43,395 bases of DNA from Nostoc sp. CHAB 5844 (GCF_020829595.1 NZ_JAIVFW010000060.1:1-43395); one strand, 5' to 3'; shown: positions 36,421 to 43,395, counted from the stretch's first letter. Numbers and translations are program-made. The notes: generated from the letters alone by a model not told the origin.

Positions 36421-36459
36421 AAAAAGAAGTACTACTTTTACCAAGTAAAACTTCTTTTT
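36421..36459 (-). terminator. AT-rich hairpin between 36489 and 36333 genes
   Basis: AAAAAGAAGT (36421-36430) and ACTTCTTTTT (36450-36459) form a perfect 10-bp inverted repeat; an alternative inner stem TTTTAC-CAA-GTAAAA (36436-36450) competes with it. Read on the minus strand the stem ends in a T run, so it may end or attenuate the WGR-gene transcript. Confidence 0.5.
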
Positions 36460-36488
36460 ACTACTGCTAAATATAATTACAAACCCTA

Positions 36489-37022
36489 CTAAACACACCT
36501 CCAGAAATTCTTACTGATTGACTTCAAACTGACAAATTCCTCGCCAGAATCATCTTTCGCTTGCTGCGGTTTTTCGATAGGCAGCAGTGAGTTGAGCAAT
36601 CTAATCTGATGGTCAACATCTGCCACAGAATTGTAAATGTGGCAGGGGTCAATTTGCATTCCCAATGGTGTGGGAATGATTTTTAAATAATCGTTTAATG
36701 CTTCAATGTAACCAGGGTTAAAGTTGCGAGTTTCGACATAACGACGCAGAGTAGTAAGTATTTGCAACGCCCTTCTGATATCCCCAACACTGCAAGAATC
36801 AATCTGCGGCTGGCTTTCTTGATAACCTTTGGATTTTTTCTCGAAGACTAAATTGTTGTACTTGCTGATGGCTTGTTGGGGATTAGTGAAAATGTGGGTT
36901 TTAGTTTGAGCGTTGTAACCCACTCGTCCCCACTGGACTATTAAGTTGTTACTCTCAACTTTTGCTGACCAGAATTTATTGCTGTTGTTTACAGCATCAG
37001 CATAAACTAAATATGTTTCCAT
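36489..37022 (-). CDS. WGR-domain protein (177 aa)
   Basis: Residues about 5-75 are a WGR domain: YLVYADAVNNSNKFWSAKVE, NNLIVQWGRVGYNAQTKTHI, FTNPQQAISKYNNLVFEKKS, KGYQES. WGR modules bind nucleic acids and occur in PARPs, MolR and stand-alone plasmid proteins. The second half (RRALQILTTLRRYVETRNFN, PGYIEALNDYLKIIPTPLGM, DVDHQIRLLNSLL) is helical and recalls the PARP regulatory domain in LNDYLKIIPTPLG, a weak resemblance. No ART catalytic domain is present. AAGGG lies 10 bases before the ATG. It stands in the long minus-strand block between small unknown genes. Confidence 0.8.
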   Translation of the reverse strand: METYLVYADAVNNSNKFWSAKVESNNLIVQWGRVGYNAQTKTHIFTNPQQAISKYNNLVFEKKSKGYQESQPQIDSCSVGDIRRALQILTTLRRYVETRNFNPGYIEALNDYLKIIPTPLGMQIDPCHIYNSVADVDHQIRLLNSLLPIEKPQQAKDDSGEEFVSLKSISKNFWRCV

Positions 37023-37044
37023 TGCTTTTAACCCTTTATAACAG

Positions 37045-37077
37045 CAGATAAAAGCCTAAATAATAGACTTTTATCTG
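37045..37077. terminator. perfect 10-bp hairpin upstream of the WGR gene
   Basis: CAGATAAAAG (37045-37054) and CTTTTATCTG (37068-37077), 13-base loop. No T run follows on the minus strand, so it may be a processing or regulatory hairpin rather than a true terminator. Confidence 0.4.
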
Positions 37078-37090
37078 TGATTGATTACTA

Positions 37091-37273
37091 TTATTTCTGT
37101 AAATAAGGTAGGGCTTGTTTGACTACCGCTTGGTCAGTTTCCGTCCGCCCTAAATTCGGTTTATTGGAATCATCATTTGATACAACAGTAGCTGCTTGAT
37201 TCGCCAACTCTTCAGGGCATCCTCTTTCAGTGAGGGCTTGTACTGTAGCATCATACAACCCTTGGTTTTGCAC
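37091..37273 (-). CDS. small hypothetical protein (60 aa)
   Basis: Starts at GTG 37273 with GAGGAG 6 bases upstream, a strong signal. QNQGLYDATVQALTERGCPE, ELANQAATVVSNDDSNKPNL, then DQAVVKQALPYLQK. Acidic, helical. No family recognised. Confidence 0.6.
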   Translation of the reverse strand: MQNQGLYDATVQALTERGCPEELANQAATVVSNDDSNKPNLGRTETDQAVVKQALPYLQK

Positions 37274-37331
37274 AATTGTCTCCTCAATATTTCTAATGTT
37301 TTCAATGGCTAATTGCGAAGCATTTGATTAG

Positions 37332-37682
37332 TTATTGATTTACTAACAACCGCGCATTACCCCACCGAATTTGATGTTGTAAAGCTTCTAAAATTGTCTC
37401 GGCTTCATCAACCGTCAGTCCTTCAAGTTGCGAACAAATATCATACAAATCTTGAGGAATACTATCGGGAAGAACCAACTCACACAACGCATCCTCTAAC
37501 GCTGATGTTATTGAATATTCAGAAGCAGAGTATTCTTGTTGCATCAGAACGTAGGTTGACAAGGTGATGCGAAGTAAAAGTTTTATTTCTCTGCCTAATT
37601 GCTCCAGGTGTGGCCCGTATTTCTCAACAAGCTGATCAAGTCGGTCAGTTTGTCCGTAGTAGGTTACAAGGTCGGTAGACAT
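37332..37682 (-). CDS. hypothetical protein (116 aa)
   Basis: AAGGA 9 bases before the ATG. All-helical: LVTYYGQTDRLDQLVEKYGP, HLEQLGREIKLLLRITLSTY, SEYSITSALEDALCELVLPD, IPQDLYDICSQLEGLTVDEA, ETILEALQHQIRWGNA. No known family. It follows the AAA ATPase gene across a HIP1-based hairpin and is probably part of the same transcript. Confidence 0.6.
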   Translation of the reverse strand: MSTDLVTYYGQTDRLDQLVEKYGPHLEQLGREIKLLLRITLSTYVLMQQEYSASEYSITSALEDALCELVLPDSIPQDLYDICSQLEGLTVDEAETILEALQHQIRWGNARLLVNQ

Positions 37683-37713
37683 AATTTTTATCCTTCAAAA
37701 ATATGATGGTTAT

Positions 37714-37742
37714 AGCGATCGCTTCTGTTCAAAGCAATCGCT
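37714..37742. terminator. HIP1-containing hairpin after the AAA ATPase gene
   Basis: AGCGATCGCTT (37714-37724) pairs with AAGCAATCGCT (37732-37742), one C-A mismatch, 7-base loop. It sits 7 bases past the ATPase stop without a T run; a possible attenuator. Confidence 0.4.
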
Positions 37743-37748
37743 CGTTCT

Positions 37749-39371
37749 TCAGTTCAAATTCCGAAATTTTGCAGTCTTCAACGATTGAGTAGGTTTATCC
37801 GCAATCGCACTAGAAGCCGCCCTTGCAGTCTTCGCCCAATCCCTCATTCTTTCAACCGCCGCCGCATCCTGTACCGCCAGTGGTGTGATGGTTTTTCGGC
37901 AATTTTCTAGATCACCCAAAGTCACCTGCTGCGCTCGTCCCTCGTCAAACGCCAACAGAGCCGCTTCAGCAGCAAGCGTTTCAAGTTCTGCGCCTGAAAA
38001 CTTGGCGGTGTTAGCAGCTACAGCCTCTAAATACTCGTCCTCAATCGCAATGCCAAAACGCTCCAGATGAATCTTCAGGATTTGCGCCCGTTCAGGAACG
38101 GTTGGTAGATCGACGAAAAAGTTTTCATCAAAGCGGCCTTTCCTTTTGAGTTCAGAAGGTAGTGCTGACGGGTCATTGCACGTCGCCACAACGAATACAC
38201 CTGACTGGCACTCGCTCATGAACGTGAGAATGTTGCCCAAGATTCTTTGCGAAACGCCAGAAGTGTCCCCACTGCCAGAAAGAGCCTTTTCAATTTCGTC
38301 AACCCACAACACACACGGGGCAATGGCTTCGGCTGTTTTTAGTGCGCGGCGAACATTACCCTCAGATTCACCAACTAGAGAACCCAGCATTGAGGCAATG
38401 TCGAGTTGAAGTAGTGGTAAATTAAGTATGGTAGCAATATTCTTCGCCAGTAGGGTTTTACCTGTACCGGGAGGGCCAGCCAACAGCACACCTTTCGGCT
38501 GCGGCAAGTTTAGCGATCTCGCCGCCTGCGTAAACAGCCGCCGCCGTCGATTGAGCCACTCGCGCAGTAAGTCTAAGCCGCCAAAGGGGATTGTAGCTGG
38601 TTTGCCAAGCTCAATGCCCATTTGTGAGAGCAAGCGAGTTTTGTACTGCACAGCTAATGGTGTCACAGTCGTATCAATAGTAATACCATTGCGACTCAAA
38701 CGCTCTTTAACTGTTAGCCGTAAGAAATCGCTGATTTCTTCAAGCGTCAGTCCCAAAGCTGCCCGTGCTAAAGATTCTGTTTCAAAAGCAGACAAGGAAA
38801 CAGTGAATTTGACTTGCTGTTTTTGTGCCTCCTCACCCAAATACTGCAAATATGAATCAAGATGTTCTTGAATCTGCGGGGCGGTGGGCAGTGGCACTTC
38901 TGCAAACGGAATCAACCGTACCAAAGAATCGTCCAGTTTGATATTTTGACCCAAAAAGAGGATGCGTTTGTCTGTGGGCTTGAGTCGGTGGTACAGGTTC
39001 TTCACCCGTGTCAGGATTTCCCAACTCAATTGCGGAGAATTCTTTGCAATGAAAGGATGGACATCACTAAGGATAAATACGCCGTTGCCTGTGAAGTTAT
39101 TGATGTACTCGAAAATATATATTAGCGGGTCTGCTTGTGGTGGTTTTTTATACTCTGGTACTGGCTTAAACACCAAACCGCCATCCGAGGCAATCTGGCA
39201 TTGTTCCAGCCCAGATACTCCCAAATTCCAGAAGTAAGTCGGGCATTCGAGTTTCTCTTGTGCTTGAGAGGTGAGCCATTGCACAATTGTGGCTTCTTCG
39301 GGGGCAAGTACCTCAAGGGCAGCAATAGGAATTTGTGAATCCAGGGTACTGAATAAGTTATTTAGGTTCAT
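37749..39371 (-). CDS. Ycf46-like AAA+ ATPase (540 aa)
   Basis: ATG 39371 (MNLNNLFSTLDSQIPIAALE) is chosen over an upstream in-frame ATG (39449); it overlaps the preceding gene's end by 14 bases. The N-terminal domain (about 1-250) holds IYIFEYINNFTGNGVFILSD and RILFLGQNIKLDDSLVRLIP, typical of Ycf46. The AAA module has Walker A KGVLLAGPPGTGKTLLAKNI (about 300), SLVGESEGNVRRAL pore-like segment, Walker B CVLWVDEIEKALSG (about 355), sensor 1 FVVATCNDPSALPSELKRKG and RFDENFFVDLP arginine finger, then a C-terminal lid GAELETLAAEAAL. Ycf46 is conserved in plastids and cyanobacteria, with reported links to carbon uptake. Here it ends an operon with two Ycf35-like genes. Confidence 0.85.
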   Translation of the reverse strand: MNLNNLFSTLDSQIPIAALEVLAPEEATIVQWLTSQAQEKLECPTYFWNLGVSGLEQCQIASDGGLVFKPVPEYKKPPQADPLIYIFEYINNFTGNGVFILSDVHPFIAKNSPQLSWEILTRVKNLYHRLKPTDKRILFLGQNIKLDDSLVRLIPFAEVPLPTAPQIQEHLDSYLQYLGEEAQKQQVKFTVSLSAFETESLARAALGLTLEEISDFLRLTVKERLSRNGITIDTTVTPLAVQYKTRLLSQMGIELGKPATIPFGGLDLLREWLNRRRRLFTQAARSLNLPQPKGVLLAGPPGTGKTLLAKNIATILNLPLLQLDIASMLGSLVGESEGNVRRALKTAEAIAPCVLWVDEIEKALSGSGDTSGVSQRILGNILTFMSECQSGVFVVATCNDPSALPSELKRKGRFDENFFVDLPTVPERAQILKIHLERFGIAIEDEYLEAVAANTAKFSGAELETLAAEAALLAFDEGRAQQVTLGDLENCRKTITPLAVQDAAAVERMRDWAKTARAASSAIADKPTQSLKTAKFRNLN

Positions 39372-39621
39372 GTTCTTTTTGATATGGTAATGGGGCGAGT
39401 TGTTCATGGGTGCTAGTGTGTTGAATAAGCACCTGATAACATTCGGCATCGCCGCAGAAAACTTCGGCTATTCCATTAGTTTCTTGATAAGCGAGTGCAT
39501 TGACGATGGCATTTAAAAGCACACAAAGCCCTTCAGTATTTGCCTTGATGATCACAGGCTGATTGGCTTTTCGTTGCGGGTATACGTGAATAAAAGGATA
39601 CTCTTTAGGTAATTCACTCAT
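39358..39621 (-). CDS. small conserved protein (87 aa) of the Ycf35/Ycf46 operon
   Basis: MSELPKEYPFIHVYPQRKAN, QPVIIKANTEGLCVLLNAIV, NALAYQETNGIAEVFCGDAE, CYQVLIQHTS. The pattern of an immunoglobulin-like or alpha/beta small fold with LLNAI..AL is known from small proteins next to AAA genes, but I cannot name the family. Its end overlaps the ATPase start, so translation is coupled. No clear ribosome-binding site. Confidence 0.65.
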   Translation of the reverse strand: MSELPKEYPFIHVYPQRKANQPVIIKANTEGLCVLLNAIVNALAYQETNGIAEVFCGDAECYQVLIQHTSTHEQLAPLPYQKEHEPK

Positions 39622-39628
39622 TGTTTTA

Positions 39629-39650
39629 GGGGGATTTTCACCCCCTTTTT
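39629..39650 (+). terminator. G5/C5 hairpin with T run on the + strand
   Basis: GGGGG (39629-39633), loop ATTTTCA, CCCCC (39641-39645), then TTTTT. The T run is on the + strand, opposite to the operon, so it could stop antisense transcription, or act only as a hairpin in the operon mRNA between 39654 and 39621. Confidence 0.45.
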
Positions 39651-39653
39651 GCT

Positions 39654-39860
39654 TTACTGTCTCAAATGTGTCTGATGGTTGTTCGTGGTTCTGATTTGTT
39701 GGGTTTGAGCCTCGTCTTTAAAAGTGCGATCGCCCACAATCCCCAGTGCTTCTTCAAATGGTTGCGTGGCTTCTAGGCAACTCAAACCTTCAAATCCTTC
39801 TGCCTCTACCTTTACTTCACCAGTGAATTTATCAAAATGTATCAAAATTGCGCGTTCCAT
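39654..39860 (-). CDS. DUF2997 family protein (68 aa)
   Basis: RAILIHFDKFTGEVKVEAEG followed by FEGLSCLEATQPFEEALGIV is the DUF2997 signature (I.F.I...G.V..E..GF.G.SCLEAT..LE.ALG). The C-terminal part after DRTFKDEAQ is polar and variable. GGAG 8 bases before the ATG. It lies 3 bases after the DUF1257 gene. DUF2997 and DUF1257 genes are often neighbours in cyanobacteria. Function unknown. Confidence 0.85.
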   Translation of the reverse strand: MERAILIHFDKFTGEVKVEAEGFEGLSCLEATQPFEEALGIVGDRTFKDEAQTQQIRTTNNHQTHLRQ

Positions 39861-39863
39861 AAA

Positions 39864-40313
39864 TTATCTCCGTGCGAATTGTTGAATTTCCTGATGTCCG
39901 GCAAAAATCAGGCGTAGAGTCTGTACTTGCCCCACAGTTTCTTCGGTTATGGTGCATTCACCAAATCTTTCTTGAAGTTCGGTAGCTTTAGCTCTCACCA
40001 TCCGTTGTCCGTAGGCTTGCATTAACTGGTGGCTGAAGAAGTCTTCTCCAAATCTCGGAACCGTTTCATACTCGTCGTGGATTACGTCATACACACCACT
40101 GCTTTGATTCCAGCGAAAACCTATATCAGCACGGGCTTTCATGGTGTAACCAGGGACAATAATCTCTGCGCTTTGCCCTTCATTATCCCCGTAGTAGCCA
40201 GTTAATGGTTGCGGTGCTTCGTGGACTTGGGGTTTGAGACTTAAATCCTTCAAAGCTTGCACCAAGCACTCGCGGTTGATTAAGCGAGTTCTGACTGTTG
40301 AGAAATGCGACAT
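39864..40313 (-). CDS. DUF1257 / Ycf35-like protein, copy 2 (149 aa)
   Basis: MSHFSTVRTRLINRECLVQA, LKDLSLKPQVHEAPQPLTGY, YGDNEGQSAEIIVP, RADIGFRWNQSSGVYDVIHD, then HQLMQAYGQRMVRAKATELQ. MSHFS.......L..AL..L......H...L.GY.G......AEIVV and the D.GF.WN...Y..I.D core define DUF1257, the family of plastid Ycf35. AAGGAG 7 bases before the ATG. It is 3 bases downstream of a paralogue (copy 1). The role of Ycf35 is not established. Confidence 0.85.
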   Translation of the reverse strand: MSHFSTVRTRLINRECLVQALKDLSLKPQVHEAPQPLTGYYGDNEGQSAEIIVPGYTMKARADIGFRWNQSSGVYDVIHDEYETVPRFGEDFFSHQLMQAYGQRMVRAKATELQERFGECTITEETVGQVQTLRLIFAGHQEIQQFARR

Positions 40314-40315
40314 TT

Positions 40316-40753
40316 TTATCTCCTTACTGTTACTGTCGGAAGTGACACGCGAACAGTCGTGACCGAACCAGTTGTTACGGTTTCCACTACTTCACCTCCC
40401 ATTTGCAGCGCAAGCTTGGGTAGGTACAGGTTGATGTATTCTTGTTGCAGTTTAGGGAGGAAATTTCGCCCCAGCCCCTGACCTGCTTTGGAGAGTCCTG
40501 CGCCTTGGTCGTATTCGCTAATCAGGCACTCGTATTCAGTACCATTCCAAAAAAACCCCAGGTCATTACTGAGGCTGGAGATTTGGTTTCGAGGTACAAC
40601 GATGTGGGCAGTTTGTTCTCTCTGGTCGCCTCTGTAACCATAAAGATGTACTGGCTGATCATGGATTTGTGGGTAGAAACCGAACCTTTGCAATGCTTCG
40701 ATTAAACAGGCTTGGTCTTTGAACTTGACTGAGATTTTCGAGAAGTGTGACAT
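40316..40753 (-). CDS. DUF1257 / Ycf35-like protein, copy 1 (145 aa)
   Basis: MSHFSKISVKFKDQACLIEA, LQRFGFYPQIHDQPVHLYGY, RGDQREQTAHIVVPRNQISS, NDLGFFWNGTEYECLISEYD, then LPKLQQEYINLYLPKLALQM. Same family as copy 2 but clearly diverged, so the duplication is old and the two may form a heteromer. It has a longer Gly/Ala loop (QGAGLSKAGQGLGRNF) than copy 2. No clear ribosome-binding site. It begins the compact operon DUF1257-DUF1257-DUF2997-87 aa-AAA. Confidence 0.85.
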   Translation of the reverse strand: MSHFSKISVKFKDQACLIEALQRFGFYPQIHDQPVHLYGYRGDQREQTAHIVVPRNQISSLSNDLGFFWNGTEYECLISEYDQGAGLSKAGQGLGRNFLPKLQQEYINLYLPKLALQMGGEVVETVTTGSVTTVRVSLPTVTVRR

Positions 40754-40799
40754 AATTTATACACAAATAGCAATTTTGTTAAGTGCAATGTGATGAGAA

Positions 40800-40915
40800 A
40801 TGACTCCCCGAGAAGGAGGGCTGGGGAAGCCGGGAAGGCTCTTGAGGCTGGGGGAGAGGTTGTATTCCATCCCCCTCAGCTACCCCCGCTCCCCCTGCTC
40901 TCTTCCTTCACCACA
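40800..40915. repeat. G/C-rich dispersed repeat between operon genes
   Basis: A stretch rich in GGGAAGCCGGGAAGGCTC-type and CCCCCTCAGCTACCCCCGCT-type strings, similar in character to 29860-29985. It fills the gap between the 40928 gene and the first DUF1257 gene and may disturb or modulate operon transcription. Repeats of this look are common in Nostocales. Confidence 0.55.
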
Positions 40916-40927
40916 CTGCACATTTTT

Positions 40928-41995
40928 TTAGCGGAACTTAAAAGCGCTCACAGTTGCCACCGTCAGCCCAACATCAGAACTCGCAAGCTGTTGCAGATTG
41001 CGCTGCTCATCTAGCAGTTTGGCTCTGATGTCGTCCATTTTCTGCTGTAGTTGAGTGCGCCCTTCACCACCCAGATTCTTATCAACAATTGCCGGATCAT
41101 CCACAATGGAATTCAAATGCTCCATCATTGACTGCAAACTACCACCAGCTTCGGGTGAAGCATTCGCCAGCAAAACCTGCACCTTCTGGAGATGTTTCAG
41201 CATCTTCTGTTTGAATCGGACAGGCTTTCGTCCGGGTTCCCAGTCTGCCAACTCTTCAAGTAACTGCGCGGCGAGTTGTTCACCACCAGCTACAGCAGCT
41301 TCTTTCAACCGTTGCTCTAAGTTTTGGTCGTACTGTTGAATGAATTGAGTGATTTGGTTCAAACATTCGGCTTGTTGTTGGTTCAGCTGTTCGGATAGTG
41401 CCGGGATGATCACCGGACGACCGACAATCACTTGCAAACAATCTTCTAACTCGCTCAATGTCGGGAATGCTCTCAAAAGATTCGCTTTAACTTCCGCTTG
41501 CTTATCTTGTGGTAGTTCCCAAGTATTCAACGAGATAAAGTTTTCGATTCGCTGCTGATAATCTTCTAAGCCTTGCTCGTACTCATCTTTAAGCTTGATG
41601 CGAAGACCCGGAGCGATCGCATCTCTAATGTTGAGCAATTGACTCCACACTAAAGGAGCTAGATCAATCGGGCAAATCCAATCACCGTTATCGCTGGTCA
41701 TCCATTCCTGGACAGATGCGATTTCTTGTCTGAGTTGACTTGCTGCCTCATTTAAGGCTTTGAATACTTTAATACCACGCAAACCCACTTCAGAATTCGT
41801 CACTTTGATGAGATCGGATTCTGTACCAGTATCTTCAGATTTCAAAACATCTGCCCATTTAGGGGCTGCACTTATGGTGCTGTTTTTAATTCGGATGCTA
41901 AAGCGAATACGGGTTTTATTTAGTTTTGAGAAATTGATTCTTTCAACAGTTGCATCAGCGAGAAATGTTTCTGACGGTGCGATTGCTTGTACCAT
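40928..41995 (-). CDS. conserved plasmid protein, possibly DUF3150-like (355 aa)
   Basis: The N-terminal part ATVERINFSKLNKTRIRFSI, RIKNSTISAAPKWADVLKSE and GLRGIKVFKALNEAASQLRQ is a beta-rich domain. A long helical part follows (DEYEQGLEDYQQRIENFISL, NTWELPQDKQAEVKANLLRA, FIQQYDQNLEQRLKEAAVAG, KQKMLKHLQKVQVLLANASP, QQKMDDIRAKLLDEQRNLQQ). The layout and length resemble DUF3150 proteins that accompany MoxR-type AAA systems, but I am unsure. It sits upstream of the Ycf35/Ycf46 operon on the same strand, separated by a repeat insertion, so it may be a structural partner of that AAA system. Confidence 0.6.
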   Translation of the reverse strand: MVQAIAPSETFLADATVERINFSKLNKTRIRFSIRIKNSTISAAPKWADVLKSEDTGTESDLIKVTNSEVGLRGIKVFKALNEAASQLRQEIASVQEWMTSDNGDWICPIDLAPLVWSQLLNIRDAIAPGLRIKLKDEYEQGLEDYQQRIENFISLNTWELPQDKQAEVKANLLRAFPTLSELEDCLQVIVGRPVIIPALSEQLNQQQAECLNQITQFIQQYDQNLEQRLKEAAVAGGEQLAAQLLEELADWEPGRKPVRFKQKMLKHLQKVQVLLANASPEAGGSLQSMMEHLNSIVDDPAIVDKNLGGEGRTQLQQKMDDIRAKLLDEQRNLQQLASSDVGLTVATVSAFKFR

Positions 41996-42053
41996 CTTTC
42001 AGTACCTATTACTAAGTTTTCAACAATAAGGAGCGAAGCGTTTTATCTGGCAG

Positions 42054-42242
42054 TTAAACAACAACCCAATAAATACCTTCCTGCCGAACCATCAGACATT
42101 GCCGATTGATTCTGGTTGTTCCCACGGCTTGTTTATTTTTGATTTGTTGAATATTTCTGATAGCCCGATAAACTATCTTTTTGGAATCACCCCTAGTAAC
42201 TTTCACGGGATGCTTAATAAGTCGCGGTTTATATTTCGACAT
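42054..42242 (-). CDS. small basic protein (62 aa)
   Basis: MSKYKPRLIKHPVKVTRGDS, KKIVYRAIRNIQQIKNKQAV, GTTRINRQCLMVRQEGIYWV. Strongly basic, beta-rich, probably nucleic-acid binding by composition. Its start overlaps the upstream gene's stop (TAATG), so translation is coupled. No family recognised. Confidence 0.6.
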   Translation of the reverse strand: MSKYKPRLIKHPVKVTRGDSKKIVYRAIRNIQQIKNKQAVGTTRINRQCLMVRQEGIYWVVV

Positions 42243-42502
42243 TACAACAACCCCATCTGCACTACAAATTGCTCTTGTGGAGGTTCATAATTCATCCCCA
42301 CAACCTCCTGACATCTAATTGCCAACTTTGTAGAATTAAAAGATATTTCAGATGATGAGCGTTGGTTTGGTAGTGGTGCAAATACATACTTGCTATTCTT
42401 GCCACTGCCCTCAGTTCGCACGTATCTGTATTGCACACAATCAATCAGATAAATTTTGGAAGTGCTGAGATTTTTCGGGTCAAAAACTGGTTTTAAATTC
42501 AT
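42242..42502 (-). CDS. small conserved protein (86 aa)
   Basis: MNLKPVFDPKNLSTSKIYLI, DCVQYRYVRTEGSGKNSKYV, FAPLPNQRSSSEISFNSTKL, AIRCQEVVGM. Begins in the stop of the gene at 42499 (ATGA overlap) and ends in the start of 42054-42242, forming a tight three-gene unit. Beta-rich, unknown role. Confidence 0.6.
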   Translation of the reverse strand: MNLKPVFDPKNLSTSKIYLIDCVQYRYVRTEGSGKNSKYVFAPLPNQRSSSEISFNSTKLAIRCQEVVGMNYEPPQEQFVVQMGLL

Positions 42503-42699
42503 GATTTATTCTCCAGTTCCAAATAATAACCATTCCCTGTATTTGTAACCTTAGCTATATTTTTGGTTATCAAATCCTGAATCAAAGTCTGACTGAAAGT
42601 TAATTCTGATAATTTAGCTCGTCCACCTCTGTTTTTTAGAAATAACAGACAGGCATTATTATCAAGAGCAGACTTTTTGCTGCTGGTTTTGGTTTTCAT
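42499..42699 (-). CDS. small conserved plasmid protein, paralogue of 472-669 (66 aa)
   Basis: The N-terminus is basic and Ser-rich (KTKTSSKKSALDN). The C-terminal part ACLLFLKNRGGRAKLSELTF, SQTLIQDLITKNIAKVTNTG, NGYYLELENK matches the + strand protein at 472-669 (GGSIPLHRIQFSQTIIQYLL). The shared unit resembles a small winged helix (helix, GG, helix, helix, NTGxG hairpin), which would bind DNA; this is inference. First of three overlapping genes. Confidence 0.65.
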   Translation of the reverse strand: MKTKTSSKKSALDNNACLLFLKNRGGRAKLSELTFSQTLIQDLITKNIAKVTNTGNGYYLELENKS

Positions 42700-42772
42700 A
42701 TTTTTGATGGTGAAATTGTTTGAGGTAGGAATTCAGGAGTTATAAGATTAAGAACTCCTGAATTGGGAGGAT

Positions 42773-43069
42773 TTAGCTGTAAACTTTCAGTGATGGGGCT
42801 TTTCTTCTGAGATTTCCATTCCCGTCATCACCGTTGGTTGTGATGGTAGCTTGGCGGTTGCATTCTGACATCGGGCAAACAAAATCCCAATGATTAATCT
42901 GCAATTTCTCTCGATGCTCTACCAACACAATTTGGTTTTTACGCTTGGGGTCTTTATTGCTGATTAAAAACGCATCTCCCAGAGCATAAAATCCAGTCAA
43001 AACATAGTGCCGTTTGCCGCCTAGCATTAGAGTATCCCAGGCGAATTGAACCTCTTGCTGTTTGTTCAT
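42773..43069 (-). CDS. hypothetical protein (98 aa)
   Basis: MNKQQEVQFAWDTLMLGGKR, HYVLTGFYALGDAFLISNKD, PKRKNQIVLVEHREKLQINH, WDFVCPMSECNRQATITTNG. The CPMSEC pair might bind a metal. Beta-rich small domain; no family recognised and no clear ribosome-binding site. It lies upstream of the small overlapping genes on the same strand. Confidence 0.55.
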   Translation of the reverse strand: MNKQQEVQFAWDTLMLGGKRHYVLTGFYALGDAFLISNKDPKRKNQIVLVEHREKLQINHWDFVCPMSECNRQATITTNGDDGNGNLRRKAPSLKVYS

Positions 43070-43112
43070 TTTTTTTGATTGATAATTTCAATGCAAACTT
43101 AGCGAAGCCATA

Positions 43113-43298
43113 TCACGCAGCAGAACGCCTGGAGATATTTTTGGCTTTGTCAGCAGCGATTTTAGGTTTGATATTTTCAAACGGGGTTTTGATTTCTAGC
43201 GGTATTCCTAACTGTGCTTGAAGCATTGCAACTTGATTGAGACACTCATCAATTTCTGTCAGTATTTCTGGTTCTTCAGGACTTATTATGCCAAATAA
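43113..43298 (-). pseudogene. fragment of a small gene without a normal start
   Basis: The minus-strand frame reads ISPEEPEILTEIDECLNQVA, MLQAQLGIPLEIKTPFENIK, PKIAADKAKNISRRSAA-stop. The composition is clearly protein-like, but a stop (43301-43299) precedes it and no ATG, GTG or TTG occurs before the ATG at 43226. Either translation starts at 43226 (37 aa) or the 5' end has been lost. Confidence 0.45.
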
Positions 43299-43353
43299 TT
43301 AGTTATTCAAGGTAAAAGTCGTCAATAAATATATAAAATTATGACTTAAATTG

Positions 43354-43383
43354 TTGACATGGTTGACATTGAGACCATATTTA
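43354..43383 (+). promoter_or_regulatory. tandem TTGACA boxes, possible rightward promoter
   Basis: TTGACA occurs at 43354-43359 and again at 43363-43368. TATTTA at 43378-43383 lies 18 bases past the first box. A promoter reading out of the window is possible; no gene is visible to confirm it. Confidence 0.25.
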
Positions 43384-43395
43384 TTATTAGCTGTA

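Noticed and set aside
38146-39338. Several + strand open frames opposite the Ycf46-like gene
   Set aside because: They are antisense shadows of a well-supported AAA ATPase coding frame.

Overview
The window reads as part of a large accessory replicon, most likely a plasmid, of a filamentous (Nostocales-type) cyanobacterium. Direct signs are the many HIP1 octamers (GCGATCGC), heptanucleotide tandem repeats of the STRR type, and protein families largely confined to cyanobacteria (DUF1392-like, DUF1822, a CyRepA1-type replication protein, homologues of plastid Ycf35 and Ycf46). I saw no rRNA, tRNA or CRISPR array.

Layout. (1) 0.1-3.4 kb is a graveyard of duplicated, truncated and fused gene pieces on the + strand. 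Paralogues of these pieces occur elsewhere in the window: 472-669 resembles 42499-42699(-), 1013-1564 resembles 35111-36007(-), 702-893 resembles 7090-7245, and 1940-3364 resembles 8097-9925. (2) 3.5-6.7 kb carries a cytochrome b561, a DUF4114 fragment, a TPR-Arr (rifampin ADP-ribosyltransferase) fusion and an XRE regulator with a candidate operator. (3) 7.0-16.2 kb is the replication and maintenance core: a HTH/DUF1392 pair, an antirepressor-like protein, a 1076-aa Toprim-helicase replication protein, a VapBC-type toxin-antitoxin pair and a RecD2-like helicase. (4) 16.2-25.3 kb is cargo: thioesterase, thioredoxin-like ferredoxin, an IS630-family element read through a -1 frameshift, a peroxiredoxin-cold-shock fusion, a Uma2 nuclease, a possible macrodomain-like protein, an ArsR/AHSA1 pair and an RHH protein. 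A 26-codon relic of the RecD2 3' end at 20.5 kb shows that a second recD2 once ended there.

(5) 24.6-32.4 kb is a long minus-strand cluster built around a membrane-anchored FtsK-type DNA translocase and a membrane-anchored PD-(D/E)xK nuclease, with coiled-coil and DNA-binding-like partners. It is separated from a divergent + strand operon (32.76-33.79 kb, including DUF5674) by a nested palindrome with 15-bp perfect arms. (6) 33.8-43.3 kb is a second long minus-strand block of small conserved plasmid genes. It holds DUF1822, a WGR-domain protein and a compact operon of two Ycf35/DUF1257 paralogues, a DUF2997 protein and a Ycf46-like AAA ATPase.

How the parts may work together (inference): the Rep protein and the RecD2 helicase probably handle replication and repair. 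Similar near-palindromes lie before both genes (two copies of the rep leader and the recD2 promoter), which hints at shared regulation. The FtsK/nuclease cluster is a candidate DNA transfer, segregation or defence machine. The Ycf35/Ycf46 operon is an uncharacterised AAA-driven system carried on mobile DNA.
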